This document shows positions 7,051 through 19,007 of a stretch of 24,627 nt of DNA, piece after piece (position 1 is the first letter of the stretch; the number at the start of each line of letters is the position of its first letter). Under the pieces are notes generated by a model. It saw nothing but the letters and a program-made list of their open reading frames with translations, ran no database searches and was not told the origin of the DNA. The DNA is from Krasilnikovozyma curviuscula (lineage: Eukaryota; Basidiomycota; Tremellomycetes; Cystofilobasidiales; Mrakiaceae), in contig MVAQ01000278.1 in NCBI GenBank assembly GCA_014825775.1, positions 1 through 24,627 of the forward strand. Reading direction: 5' to 3'. Made by a program: the position numbers and the translations under genes.

Positions 7051-10000
7051 TCATTTCGATTCTTTTGGCTGGTTAGCCATCTCCCTGAGCTCATCAGCAT
7101 CGGCAGATTGGTCTACCAACATTGTCAAGTGTCCATCCTTGTTGGCGAGTAGATTTTTTGGAGTGTCAAATTCAAGGACTTCTCCTGCACCCAACACAAG
7201 GATGTAGTCGTAGTCCATGATACTTCTCAGCCGGCTAGAGGAGAAAGAAGCAAGATGTTAGCGCATGCTACCACACTACCAGTTGAAAAGATTAAGATCA
7301 ACGTACTGAGCGATAGTGAGAAGGGTAGCGCCAGCTAACTCTGATCTGATAGCCGTCTGGATCTTGGCGTCAGTCTCCCAATCAACGGAAGCAGTAGCCT
7401 CGTCGAAGATGTAGATCTGTAGATATCTTAATCAGTCGAAGTTTGACAACAAAGACCCAGCTGATCAAGAAACTTCAACGAACCTTTGACTTTCTTACCA
7501 ATCCTCTAGCCAATGCGACGATCTGTTTCTGGCCCTGACTCAAATTCTCACCAGCTGGTGCAATTTGAGTATCCAAGGTGATCGAGGATCCTCCTGGAGT
7601 TTCAGCTCCACCAGCAGTAGAGCTCTCTTGAAGATTTGCCAATCCTGAGGCTTTCAAGGCGTCATTCAAAGTGGCATCGTCGAGATCGCTATAGGGATCG
7701 AGGTTGGACCTCAAGGTACCAGAGAAGAGAGTTGGATCTGTATCCAGATGTGGTGGGTTAGAAACACCGTCTTAAAAGACTCAGTGGGTTGCTTACCTTG
7801 TGGAATGATTGTCATCGAATTTCTGAGAGCGTCAAGGTTGATATCGTTGCAGCTCTTTCCGTCAATGAAGACCTCACCTTCGGTTGGGATTAAGCGAAGG
7901 AGAGCAAGAGCAAGAGTACTCTTTCCAGAACCAGTTCTGCCTACAACTCCAACTCTCAAACCTGAAGGAATGTTGAGAGAGATGTTGTTCAAGACTATGG
8001 GACCGTCCTTCGAGTAACGAGCAGTCAATCCCTTGATGTCGATAGAACCTGAAGCTGGCCAGTAAGCTGGAGGAACTCCTTGAACTGTGTTCTTTTTCTC
8101 CGTGTCGATAACAAGGTAGTCTTGAACTCTCTCCACCGAGTTACCAGCAACTTCCCACATCTAAAGACAAGGTACCAGCACCTTGGTCAGATCACCTACT
8201 CAAGATACAAAATATACGAGATAACTTACGTTCAAAATTCGAACGAACCACAAGATGTATGAACTGAACTCGACAGAGACAGCTAGGGTGAAACCAACAG
8301 CAGACGCATCGCGATGTCCAGGGCCGTAAACAAGGTAGGCAGTCAAACCAGTTGAAAAGACGGCAGCCATGGTATCGAATCTGACGTTACACCATCTGTT
8401 TAGATTGTCTACAATACAACAAGAGCGCCTATCAGAACCCAAAATTGAAAGGATTGTATCTTAGATGACTCACAGAAGATGACAGTAGTTCTCATGTAAT
8501 TGTTAACCTTCTCAAGGGAATCAGCACGGAACTTGGCCTCGGCGCCATAAGCTCGAACAGAAACAAGCCCAGCAACACAATCTCCGAGGTGGGAGAAGAG
8601 AGGACTCTTCTTGTTGGACATTTCACGTTTGCAAGACAGCTGGCTGTGGATGTAGAGCTCAGCGATGACAGCTGTAAAAGAAAGGTAGTCAGTGGCTGCG
8701 TGTTTAGAAAAAATCCGGAATGGGAAAGATGCGACATGCCTCCGCAAACACCCAAAAGGAGGCCAAAGATGGAGAAGATTGGGACCATGATGGTGATGGC
8801 AACAAGCTTCATCAAAAGCATCAAACTCATGTCCAGTACCATCGAAGTGAACTCAGTAAACTCCCCGTCAATCGTTCTAATATCTCTGGTAAATCGTGAA
8901 ATGATACGGCCTTGAGGGGTGGAGTCGAGGAATCTCAAAGTTGCAGAAAAGATGCTGTCCAGGAGCTTTCTGTGAATAACCATTCCAGATCTGACAGCAC
9001 CAAATTGCCAGACTGATGTACAGCAGATAGTCAGCGACACAAATCCAAACCAAGATTTAAAAAGATGGATGAAGCTAACCTGTAAATCCGATGCCCATGG
9101 TGATGGTACCGGCAAGAACCGACAAGCAGTAGACACCAAGGTAGTAAGCGACTGAGACTTCAGCTGAGTCCCTGTATTGGTATTGACGAGCCCAGACACC
9201 CATCCAGTATTTTCCACCCAGACCAATGATCTGATCAGAAAGTATGCCTCCAATGACGACGATCCAGAAGATAGGTCCACCCAAACTACTGGTCAAGAGC
9301 TTGACGGCAGTCAAAGAGACTCTTCCTTCGGCCTTCTCCTCGGCAACGATCAATTTACCATCAGCAGCTGGCTTGGCTGCAGGCTTTTCACCAGGCTCGC
9401 CTTCAACAACATCAATCTCGTCGGCGATTTCTTCCTGAGCTTGATCTATTTGTTCTTCAATGAAGAGCTTCGGGTCCTGCTTGAGAGTCTCAGAAACGGA
9501 ACCTTGAGTCTTGACTTTGCCATCGGCAAGAGCAATGAGATATTCAGCGCATGGAGCGGCCATAGCAATATGGTGGGTGATGAGAAGTACAGTTCTTCCT
9601 TCCACTAAGTTACTCTTGAAACACTTCTCAATAATCCACCTGCGGAAGCAAGACATTATCAGCACTGATATATTATGTCAACGCTCTGGATAGACATTGA
9701 ACCTACCTAGCAGTTTGCACATCGAGAGCGCTGAGGATGTCATCAAGCAAAAGAATACTGGCTGGAGAGTAGATTGCCCTAGCCAGGGTGATTCTGGCCT
9801 TCTGACCACCGGACAAAGTCAAGCCCTTTTCTCCAACCTCGGTCTGGTCACCAGCATCGAACAATGAGAAGTCTCTTTCCAAAGCACAAGCTTTTACAAC
9901 TTGGTTGTATCTGCGAAGAGACATTGAAAGGGCATCGGCGATCGATGCAAATGTAGATCGCTGCAAACCAACTCACCTTTCCTCGTCATACGGGGTACCA

Positions 10001-12864
10001 AAGCAGATGTTCTCACGAAGAGTCAGATTGAGTAACCAGGATTGTTGATCGGCGTAAGCGACACCACCAGATCTTGGCAAACTGAAGGCGGATCCAGGAG
10101 CCTTTTCGAAGTGCATCTCACCGAGGAGAGCCATGAACAAAGAGGTTTTACCACAACCAGTCGCACCAGTGATGAGGTTGACTTTTCCCTTTTTAAATTT
10201 GAGGTCGTCAATCTTGAGTTTGAAGGTTCGTTGAGCTTCATCTCCTTCATCTTTAGTTTCAGTGGTAGTAGCTTTATTCCAGGTGAAGGAAGCATTGGTA
10301 AAACCAATCCAGTCCGTTTCAGGCTCTGGTTCTTCTTCAGTGACGACGTGTCTGTCAATCAATTCGGTGTCTTGAAGGAAAGTATTCAACCTTTGAAGGG
10401 AGACATCTACAAGAAAGAGAACTCTGGTCAGCGCTGAATGCAATGGCATTGATTGTAGTTTTACGAACTGGATTCGATATAACCAGTAAGACGGAACAAG
10501 ACCGAGATGGCCTGGGATAGAGTACCGAAGACAGTGATAGACGAAAAGACTCTTGAGGCGGTAAGTTCACCTTGTTGGAGTAGGGTGAAGGACGCGAAAG
10601 TCAACGTCATGACGAGCAGAGGCAAGACGAAGTTGGCAACGTTGGCAGCCAAGCTAAGCAATTTCCTTCTTCTATTGAGTCCAAGTTCAACAGCTCTAAG
10701 CTTCATGATCTCAGTTTTGACACGCTCTTCTAGGCCAAACATCTTGGTCAATCGCAAACTATTGAGCATAACAAGTCAGAAATTTGAAGCAAAGGGGAGA
10801 GAATTGGTAATAACGAACCTGTTCACGGCTTCAGTGACCCTTTGAACTCTAGCGTCGGTGGCTTCGGTGAACTTAGTTTGAGTGGTGTGCTGCAAGACGG
10901 AGAGGAAAGCAGGAAGTGGAAGAGTCAAGACTGAATGAAAAGACATATCAGTCGAGTGGATATCAATAGCATGGGACTCTGACGACGTACCAAGGAATCC
11001 GATACCAACGAAAGAACTCCAGCCGAGGATCTTATAAAGACCAAAGACAGAGAGCCCAACACCAAGGGGGAAGTGAGTAAGTTCCATCCTTAAAGCGGCG
11101 TTTATGTCAATTGCAAAGTCTCGTGAATACGTATCTCGACATCGCACTCACATGAACAATCTAGCATTGATGACAGAGTCGAGGTCAGAAGAAATCAAGT
11201 TGTTGATTCTACCGACGAGGTTTCCAGACTTCTTTTTCTCCTCTCCATCTTCGCCTTTAGCAGCTGGATCTTCACGGAGCTGAATTCTGAGAGCATGCTC
11301 AAAGACCAGCTGAGTGATAATGTTTTCACACCGGCACAAGAAACGAGTCGAGACATAAATCAACAAGTTGAAGAAGAGACCTTGGAGGAATGGACCACAT
11401 CCGATGATGAGAATCCAGACCCATGGCTTGAACATCGCGTGTTTCCCGTTAGTCTCGAGATAGTTAAGCTAGACAAAGGTGGTGAAAGAGTAGATTAGTG
11501 ACTGGCAACTGGCCAAAGGACGTAAAAAACATACAAGTCTGTTGACACCAAATGGAGGAAGAAAATCAAACGAGATGTATCCGATGGAAAGAATTTCGCA
11601 GAGGACGATTTCTCTCCACCAGACCCTCAAGATTCTCCATATGAGATGGACTCTTTTACCCTTTTTAAACTTTTTCAGGTATGGAGATTTTCCAGATTTA
11701 TCCAATGGATCCAAGATGTGCATCATTTTCTTTCTCAGGAGTTCGGCGCGGTCGACATCAGCTAAAGGTGGGAGTTTCTCGAAAGGAACAGATGGCAAGG
11801 ACCAAGCGCCGAAGATGACCTGTGCAACCACAGCTTTAGTACTTGCCTGAACATGAAAAAGAACACACTTCCAACTCACAGGATCCAGGAAGAAGAACAG
11901 AATCTTCGAGAGGAACGGAGCAGTCTGTTCTGGAGTTGGAACGGCTGGGTATGACGGATCGGCGGGAGTGAAGACTGGAGGCGTAAAGGCTGGAGGAGCA
12001 AGTGCAACGAATGACAGAACCTGGAAAAGAAAGTTTGGTGTCAAAATCACCTGCAACTCTGTTTGTATACCGAACTACTTACTCCTAGTCTGACCCACAT
12101 CAAAGCATTGAGACGGTCCGCGCTGGTAATGGTGTAAGTGAGCATTGGCCAGATATCTTAGAGGAGTGCTGTTAGCTCCAGGTCCATAAGACAGAGATCA
12201 AACATTACTTACCTCTCACAGCATAAAGACCAAAGAGGACGAAAAGAATTAAGACGATGTCAAGCTTCATGGTTTTGGTGTGCGTACTCTTCGCATTCGG
12301 GAAGACGAAAATGGAAGCAAAGGACAACACCGAGCAATAGAACTAGAGAGGGTGTGGTATTAATGTGTTGTTACGGAAGCAAGAAGGTAAGCAGCTCAGC
12401 TTACGAAGGTGATTGCGATCATCGATTCGACCAAAGTTTCTCGCTGTTGCTTCGCCTTGACGACAGATGCAACGGTGAGGCCAAAGGAGGCAGACAAGCC
12501 CAAGAATCTCAAGATGCCCCAAGTGAGAGCAAAAGGACCATTGTTTTTCTCCAAGAAAGATTTTGGTTTGGTAACTTCCACGACATCATCAGAGTCCTCC
12601 GTTGGAACCTCGGCATACTTCGACTTGACGGCTGGAACAACCAGTGTTCGAATAACGATATGAAAGAGTGATAAAATCACTAAGAAGACTGTATAAGATC
12701 TGGCATCCTTGAAGAACGACTTTGGGATGTGCACACTGAATGGGAAGAAACACGCATGGCGTCTTGAACAAAGCGAGCGATAGCATTCGGCCATTCAGCA
12801 GCAAAGGGACGTACGGTTTCGCGAGCACATAGAGAGCTTCCTCGTTGAAGGTGATTGCACCCAT
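7051..12864 (-). CDS. ABCC (MRP/Ycf1/Ybt1-type) full-length ABC transporter
   Basis: Twenty exons give 1522 residues: 12815-12864, 12405-12762, 12213-12342, 12083-12156, 11880-12020, 11535-11819, 11152-11468, 10991-11088, 10819-10930, 10484-10758, 9977-10406, 9707-9910, 9080-9639, 8752-9012, 8474-8671, 8230-8408, 7797-8160, 7499-7737, 7307-7416 and 7051-7234. The order is a hydrophobic N-terminal TMD0-like region (about 1-215), TMD1, NBD1, TMD2, NBD2. NBD1 has Walker A GATGCGKT (694-701), signature LSGGQ (789-793) and Walker B ILLLDD ending at D814, the usual ABCC loss of the catalytic Glu. NBD2 has GRTGSGKS (1298-1305), LSQGQ (1411-1415), FDE (E1431) and H-loop H1462, so only the second site should hydrolyse ATP well. 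This family exports or stores glutathione, bile-acid or drug conjugates at vacuolar or plasma membranes. The start is the ATG at 12864, joined through a gtacgt intron; an ATG at 12794 is a weaker alternative. Ortholog and substrate are not decided. Confidence 0.95.
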
Positions 12865-13424
12865 AGGAAGCCTTGTTCGTATTGAAGGGATTTCGAGCTG
12901 GGTTTGGATGGGCAAGCAGGATGAAGGTTTCAGCGCGACTGTAGCAGACGACTAACCGATAGGCCCTCTCCGGATGGCGAAAACAGGCTTACTAGTGACC
13001 AGAGATGAGATAGAACAGAGGTATAGGTCAGTTGAAATACTTGACTATCCTGCCTTTTTACTACCTGGACAGGTGGAAGTCACGGCTAAACGAGGGCTGC
13101 AGCTGTTTATCTGGCTCACACCATGTGGAACGCTCGCCGCCCATGCGATATTTTTATGCGCACCGATCTCGTATCCGGAGTGGTTTAGTACGAAGGGCGA
13201 AAAAGCCCTTTCACCTCGGCTGAACTGCTCGCCTTTCTGGGAGAAAAAAAAGGTATAACTCGTCTTCTCAAATCATACAAGCGCGTATTCTTTCATCTAT
13301 TCTACCTCGTACTCTCCCTACTGACCGTTCGCATCAGTTTTCAGCCTATATAGATACAAAAATCAGAACGAGCAATCAGCTGCTGGAGACCAAACAAGGG
13401 AGTCAGCCACATGATGTTTTTAAC
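12865..13424. other. Intergenic: ABC transporter promoter and CCT6 3' UTR
   Basis: The 560 bases lie between the ABC transporter start and the CCT6 stop, both on the minus strand. They should hold the transporter promoter next to 12865 and the CCT6 3' UTR next to 13424. An A9 run is at 13246-13254. A 94-codon ATG frame on the plus strand (12974-13258) has no recognisable motif. I see no other feature. Confidence 0.5.
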
Positions 13425-15859
13425 TCACGAGGATCGACCGGCTCTCATAATCTCATCACAGCTGAGCAAACTCGAAGCAATGTTGGAAGCAGAGTGGATC
13501 ATCTGCCTCTTAACTCTGTAGTTATCCCATACACCTTCCGTGATTGGATCGAAAGGATCACCTGAAGTCAAATTGAGACCAACGATGTGACCATCAGCTT
13601 CTTCCTCCTGTGAATTGTACAAACCCAAAATAATGGCGTCCAATCAGCGCACATTCAAGTTTTTACGGAACACAAGAAAAAGTAGCAAAGCAATTACCTG
13701 TAGAGCAACGATAGCATCTTGAATGTCCCGTCCAGCATTGGCAGCCAATGTCTTTGGGATAATGAGCATAGCCTCGGCGAAAGCCTCGACTCCCAATTTA
13801 GCTCTACCCTTTACGAGAGCCTTCAAAGTCTCCGGCTTCTTCAAATGGCCTGAAACGGCTACTTCAAATGCGCCAGCACCTGGAATGACACCTTTGTCCT
13901 CGATGGCGTTTTTCACACTTCGCAAGCCGTCTCTCAAAGCGTCGTTGATCTGCGCGATGGTGTGGGCGTTGGGCCCCTTAATGAGGAGAGTGACTGACTT
14001 TGGCGAGCGGCATTCTTCAATGAACGTGTACTTTTCTTCGCCGAGCGTGTGTTCGTAGACAAGTCCAGCATAACCAAGGATGTCAGGTGTGAGCTCATCA
14101 ACAGAGTTTTGAGCAATACCGCCGCAGCAGAGTTGCAACCTGAGAATACGAAGGGGGAAAGTATTGCTGAGCAACTCCATTCGTTGCAGGAGAGACGGAC
14201 AGATTTGTGCCACTCACCTCTCCATATTCCTCCTCTTGGCTCTTCTAACGGCAAAGATTCCGTTCTTTACCAAGACATCCAAACTCATTGGGTCAATTCC
14301 TTTCTGGTTGATAATGACGAAACCCTTTGGCTTCTCCTTTGAATCCGTCGCCTGATCACAGACCAAGTTCTTCAACTCTACAATCTTCTTCAATCTAGCA
14401 TCGACGAAACGACGTTCAGATTCGACAAGTTTCTCTCTCTGTTCGGCCGAAGAGTAGAAAAACGCAGAGTTGACTTCACTGTGGTAGTTGTAAAAGCAGT
14501 CAAAATTGGAAAGAAATTCAGTCTACATTTCCCGGGCGTTAGGAGAGGTATGTTGAACGCACGTCTTTTCATACTCCAACGAAACGTTCAAAGTCAGAAC
14601 GAATGCATTCTCAATCCTCTTCAACATGTCCGGATGTCTGGCACCGTGATCTAACACCAATCCTCGAATCAACTGCGTCTCCGAATCCATCTTGTGCTGC
14701 ATCTTCATAACCTCAATCATATGCAGATCAATTCCTTCTTGGATGGCATCAATACCGGTTGCTCCTTCAGGTGGTGGGGGAGGTAAGATAGCGAGGATGG
14801 CGTCGACAACTGAAGGAGCGAGGTGCTGGGCTAATTTGGCGTGAATTTTGGTAGCTAAGGATGTGTGAGCAACAGAGATGAGAAGATCGCGAGCCATAGG
14901 AGCTTCTTTGACGATTTTGAAAGAGTCCAAGAACTAAATATCCCGAGTAGGCAGAAGTTAGCACGCAACAAGCAAGGATACCTAGAAAAACGGATTAGAA
15001 AGACGTGCCTTGAGGACCTCCTTGGCAGCAGCCTCGAAACCTTCAGAGATCACTCTTGGATGCACGCCTTCACTGGTATATCGCTCAGCCTGCTTGAGAA
15101 GTTCACCAACGAGGAGGACTACGGAGGTGGTGCCGTCACCAGTCTGTTCATCTTGAGCAACAGCTGCTCGTGCGATCATGGCCGCCGTTGGGTTCTGTTG
15201 CATTTAAGAGAGCGTGTTCCATCGTTTCGTTAAAGTATTATCGTCGATTTAAAGCATCAGCAACGGAGGAGACGCCGTTAATCGTGAAAAGACTGACCTG
15301 AATTTGCATTTCTGACAGAAGAACTTTCCCATCCTATGAGGGAATTAGTAAGAAGATCAAGTAAGTCAGATGTGTCTCGAATAGTGAGATCAACAAAGTA
15401 GCAAGCTCGGTTATGTGAGGTCAAAGCTTACTTTGGTCATCTTGATGTTACCAGCGCCTAAAAAATCCAGCAAGCCAAGTCATTAGTCCCCAATAGTCTA
15501 TAGAGCAGCTAACAAGGCAGCAAAAAGAGTTTACTGACCATCAACAAGCATCTTGATGGTTCCTCTAGGACCTTTTTTCGCGTAACGTGTATGGCACCAC
15601 CACGAAAACGACATAGTCAATTGGTAAGTCCTTGTTCTATAAAACACCACTTTTCAATGGATCAGCTGCTTACCCAAATTACTCTTAACAACATTAGCCA
15701 GACCAATAGCACCAGTCGTGTTTACCTAGTGAATAAGTTGGAAAAATCGTCAAATAGAACGAGTCGAACAGGATGGAAGGAAATATTTAAACTTACCTGC
15801 AGAGCCTGAGTTCTTCGCACACTCTCAGCTCTAGGGTTGACTAGTTCAATTGCAGACAT
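13425..15859 (-). CDS. CCT6: T-complex protein 1 subunit zeta (CCT6), cytosolic chaperonin
   Basis: Ten exons give 550 residues: 15797-15859, 15674-15725, 15539-15571, 15432-15457, 15298-15333, 15009-15194, 14563-14933, 14218-14478, 13698-14139 and 13425-13607. The product is one of the eight subunits of the TRiC/CCT ring that folds actin, tubulin and other proteins using ATP. Group II chaperonin motifs are NLGPRGT (about 37-43), the DGKVLL strand (59-64), GDGTT of the nucleotide site (89-93), the ALRDGL segment with D413, and [11 protein letters not shown] (427-437). [24 protein letters not shown] and the ending [20 protein letters not shown] with EIMRAGRSS point to the zeta subunit. The intron at 14934-15008 must start with GC (AAG|gcacgt): this is the only boundary that keeps [11 protein letters not shown] joined to FLDSFKIV at the family's spacing. 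Three consecutive exons of 33, 26 and 36 bases encode the nucleotide-binding N-terminus. Confidence 0.96.
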
Positions 15860-16191
15860 CTATGAAGTCGAACGCGAAGTGAGATGGATTTTGGGACGTG
15901 GTGTACAACGTGAAGGTGAGGTGAGGTGAAAGTGAAACGTAAAAGACCGTCAGCTCACTCCTCTCACAGCAGATTGTCTTACAGAAAAACCAACTTTAAT
16001 CTACAGTCTTTTCAACTTCAGTGAAGAAATTCGAAGTTTGAAATAGTTGCGGTGTAAGGCACGATCACAGCTCGCTGCTCTACCAACGTCGTGCGCGCTG
16101 GGCCTTTTTTTTTTGTTATAATAATGCGACGACTTTCTCGTATCCGAATAGCAAAGGTATACAACATCAACATCTACTCCAGTAACTATGC
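15860..16191. other. Intergenic: CCT6 promoter and SPT8 3' UTR
   Basis: The 332 bases hold the upstream region of CCT6 and the 3' end of SPT8. A T9 run at 16106-16114 followed by gttataataatg is AT-rich on either strand. An open frame on the minus strand here is a read-through of SPT8's last intron/exon in the wrong phase. Nothing else is recognised. Confidence 0.5.
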
Positions 16192-18748
16192 CTAGTAAGA
16201 TGGGACTATCGAATGAACCAGAATAACCTGCCCCGAGTCTTCTTCCTGGCCGGCCCATCTGTTGAAAAGCAGTTTCCGTCAGTACGAACAGCATGGCTCT
16301 AAATAAAATAAAGACGTGTAGTTACCCTCTGTTGCCTGAAGCGGTTACAAGGAACTTGCATGTTGGATCAACAACTGAAGAAAAGGAGCGACCAAAATGA
16401 GCGATTTCAAAGCGCGGTGAGTCATACGATGATGGGAATTACTCACTCATCTGACTAACTGGAGCACCATGGTGACCAGCAATAATTTTGAAAGGAGCAC
16501 CTGATTTTGATTTACTCTTAGCAGAGCTGTTGGGTTCGGCATCGAGGAGGTGAGATGTTGCCCACAGACGGACGTTGTCAGACGAAGCACTGCAGGTTGG
16601 ATATTAAGCAAGACTGGAATCAGGATCATACTCCATAATATAGGTGGGTTGTTGTGGGGAGACGTGGAGAGTAGTTTAAAAACTTACCAAGCCATATGAT
16701 TTCCATCTGGGAACGCTACGACGCAGGTGACAGCACCAGACTCAGTTGGATTCTTGAGGCTCTTCAACAAACTTGGAGATCCATTGGTGTTTTTCCCTGT
16801 CCGCCTCACATCATACACGTCTACGGTTGCGTTTCTTCGTCCAGCGTATAGTTGTCCATTGTGTGACCAAGCAGCCTGGTGACCACGAGGACGCTGTTGG
16901 TCAGCAACAATTTCGAGCATCTTTAAGGATCAAGGCACTTACAGATATGCACCAGGGGGGAGTTTTGTCGCTCATTTCCAGCTTTCCGACACCCTGCCCT
17001 CCAATCATCTCAGAATTCGGCACTCGGCGATCCCAAAGAGTGATCTGACCATCAAACGACGACGTCATGAAGACATCTTTTGAGAAAGAGGAGTAAGATT
17101 CTGATGATAGTTGAGGTATCTGAGATAGTTTTGTCGCTGCTCCGTCGGCTTCAAGCTTGACGTCGTCGTCGAAGAGCGGGTCATAATCGTCCTCCATGTC
17201 TTTAGAAGAACTTTTCTGGACATTGCCAATGGAAGATGGATGAGAGCCATTTACAAGAGTTGTATCGCTTTGTCCGGAAGGGGTTGATGTCGAAGTCAGA
17301 GGCTGCAGAGCAATCGACGACAGTTGCGCATTTTGTTGGGGGAAGCTTCTAGTGAGCTGACCAGTGTTTAAGTCCCATTCCTGCAGTGATGATACAAAGG
17401 TCAATACCCTGATATTAGGACCGGGAATCGAAGAGAAAAACTCACCATGGCGACTCCGTCCCACCCGATAGAAAACAAGCCGTCTTCGAAATCCTTGAGA
17501 GCCAGACCACTCACAGCGCGCTTGTGCCCGGCTAATGAGTAATGGATTCGACCAATATTGTGTCGAATCGTGAATAGGTTTATTCGTCCCACCTGAGAAC
17601 TTTCTCAGTAACGAACGAGGCGATAACCTGACGGATTTCGTGAAACGAAACATCAAGACTTACTGATGTTCCCGAAAGGCCCCAAAGTGCTTCTCTCTGG
17701 CAGGCAAGACTATATACGGGGTCCCTCAACTTCTCAACAATTGGAGAGCCAGCAGGTACATCTCCTTCACCAGTCGATTCACCAATGACTTCCGTCTGAC
17801 CATTTTCGTTGCTCCACCATCCCCTAATAACACCTCCTTTCGTTACGCTATCACCCAAGCCGCCGACCGATCTCTGATGAGCCGTCATTAAACTACCGCC
17901 ATTCGCGCTCGCCCAGCCGTCGTAAGATCGAATATACCCATCTTGAGAGCCGGTGAGTATATGAGAAAAACAATTTGAGATTGATATACTGTGTGTTTGA
18001 GTTGCCAAGGGAATTGAAAGAATAGGGTCTAGGGTGAGTGATACTGGTTGCCGGTCTGCGTGAAAGTGAGGTTTGAAGAGAGTTCTCCTTTTGAGCGAAG
18101 GAGGTAGCGAAGGTGTTGGTGAGTTTTCGTTGCTTATCGGAGGAGGTCCTGTAAAAGAATCTTCACAATCTTCAGCGACAGGCTAAACATTCTGGTGGTT
18201 GAGCACCAGCAAAAGGGAAAACTACGCACGGGTGTTTTGCTTTTCTTCGGGATTTGGTAGAGTAGATTGGGATTCTTCTGTCTCATCTACTTCCATATCG
18301 CCATCTTCATCATCCTGAATGTGTCAAAAAGTGCGTCAGCGTTCATGCTAGACAGCCTGCTCTATCATGTTTGTCTCTGTCAACTCACATCGTCTTCGTC
18401 TTCCTGTCAGTTGCAATAGGTGTCAGTGATAGAATCCTCGTTGGAGGGTTAGCTTTCAAAAACTTACATCTGAACGATCACTTCCATCGTCGTCAGATGC
18501 ATCAGATCCAGAACTAAAGAAAACAGAGACTTCTTAGCAACATCACCATGAGGAAAAACTCAAGTGAGAGCAGAAAGTGACCTTGAATCGCTACCACTAG
18601 CTCCATCTGGATCTTGGTCCTGTTCCTGGTCAATATCTTCCTCTCCCTCTGCATCAGCATCCTCGTCTTGTATAGCGTTCTGACCGTAGAGCTCGACGTT
18701 TCCTGCGGGAGTTTCTTGATCCAAATCGTCTTCGTCCTCAGATTCCAT
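16192..18748 (-). CDS. SPT8: SAGA complex WD40 subunit Spt8
   Basis: Eleven exons give 609 residues: 18582-18748, 18468-18513, 18389-18403, 18230-18314, 17664-18148, 17446-17592, 16943-17380, 16688-16875, 16447-16589, 16326-16374 and 16192-16258. Residues 1-100 are Asp/Glu/Ser-rich (MESEDEDDLDQETPAGNVEL at the start), as in yeast Spt8. The remainder is a WD40 propeller: LTGSQDGYIRSYD, GHKRAVSGLALKDFEDG with SIGWDGVAMEWDLNTGQL, FMTSSFDGQITLWDRRVPNS, WSHNGQLYAGRRNATVDVYD, SSDNVRLWATSHL and the closing VTASGNRGWAGQEEDSGQVI. ASANGGSLMTAHQRSVGGLG and GVIRGWWSNE are characteristic of fungal Spt8. Spt8 is a nuclear SAGA subunit that contacts TBP and regulates its delivery to promoters. The third exon is a 15-base micro-exon encoding EDEDD. 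SPT8 is divergent from the GPATCH1 gene across 259 bases. Confidence 0.93.
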
Positions 18749-19007
18749 GACTAGAGATTAGCAGATCCTTCCTCTGAACCTGCAGAGTACGCACCAGGAT
18801 ACTGAAATCCCGTTTTGAATAGAGCGTATGGAGGCTAGTGGTAATGGTGTTGGTGGCAGGATGTTCACCCTCCTCAACTCGCACCTTTCGTTGAGGAGTT
18901 CAACGTTACCCAAATTTGTTTCAATTTCCAAAACTAGACTTCAGGCAGCAGCACATGGTAGAAGAAGTGATCGAATAGACGTAGAAGGCTTTTAATTTTC
19001 CATCAGG
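18749..19007. promoter_or_regulatory. Divergent promoter of SPT8 and GPATCH1/Gpl1
   Basis: The 259 bases between the two start codons must serve both genes and leave little room for separate promoters. No TATA box is evident on the plus strand near the GPATCH1 start. Imperfect inverted matches ctcaactcgcacc and gttgaggagttcaacg lie at 18872-18905. Coordinated expression of the two genes is an inference from the arrangement alone. Confidence 0.5.

Noticed and set aside
11820..11879. Alternative acceptor in the ABC transporter intron that would add ASTKAVVAQ in frame.
   Set aside because: The resulting intron would be only about 33 bases, shorter than any other here, and the joined DP-VIFGAW sequence of the longer intron reads more naturally.
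12974..13258. 94-codon ATG ORF on the plus strand upstream of the ABC transporter.
   Set aside because: No motif or splice partner is seen, and it covers the promoter of the transporter and the region after CCT6; it is probably chance.
16001..16294. 97-codon minus-strand ORF at the end of SPT8 (PGRRLGAGYSGSFDSPILLG).
   Set aside because: It is a wrong-phase reading; the GG|gtaact donor with the caacag acceptor gives the expected NRGWAGQ-VILVHS ending and a stop at 16192.
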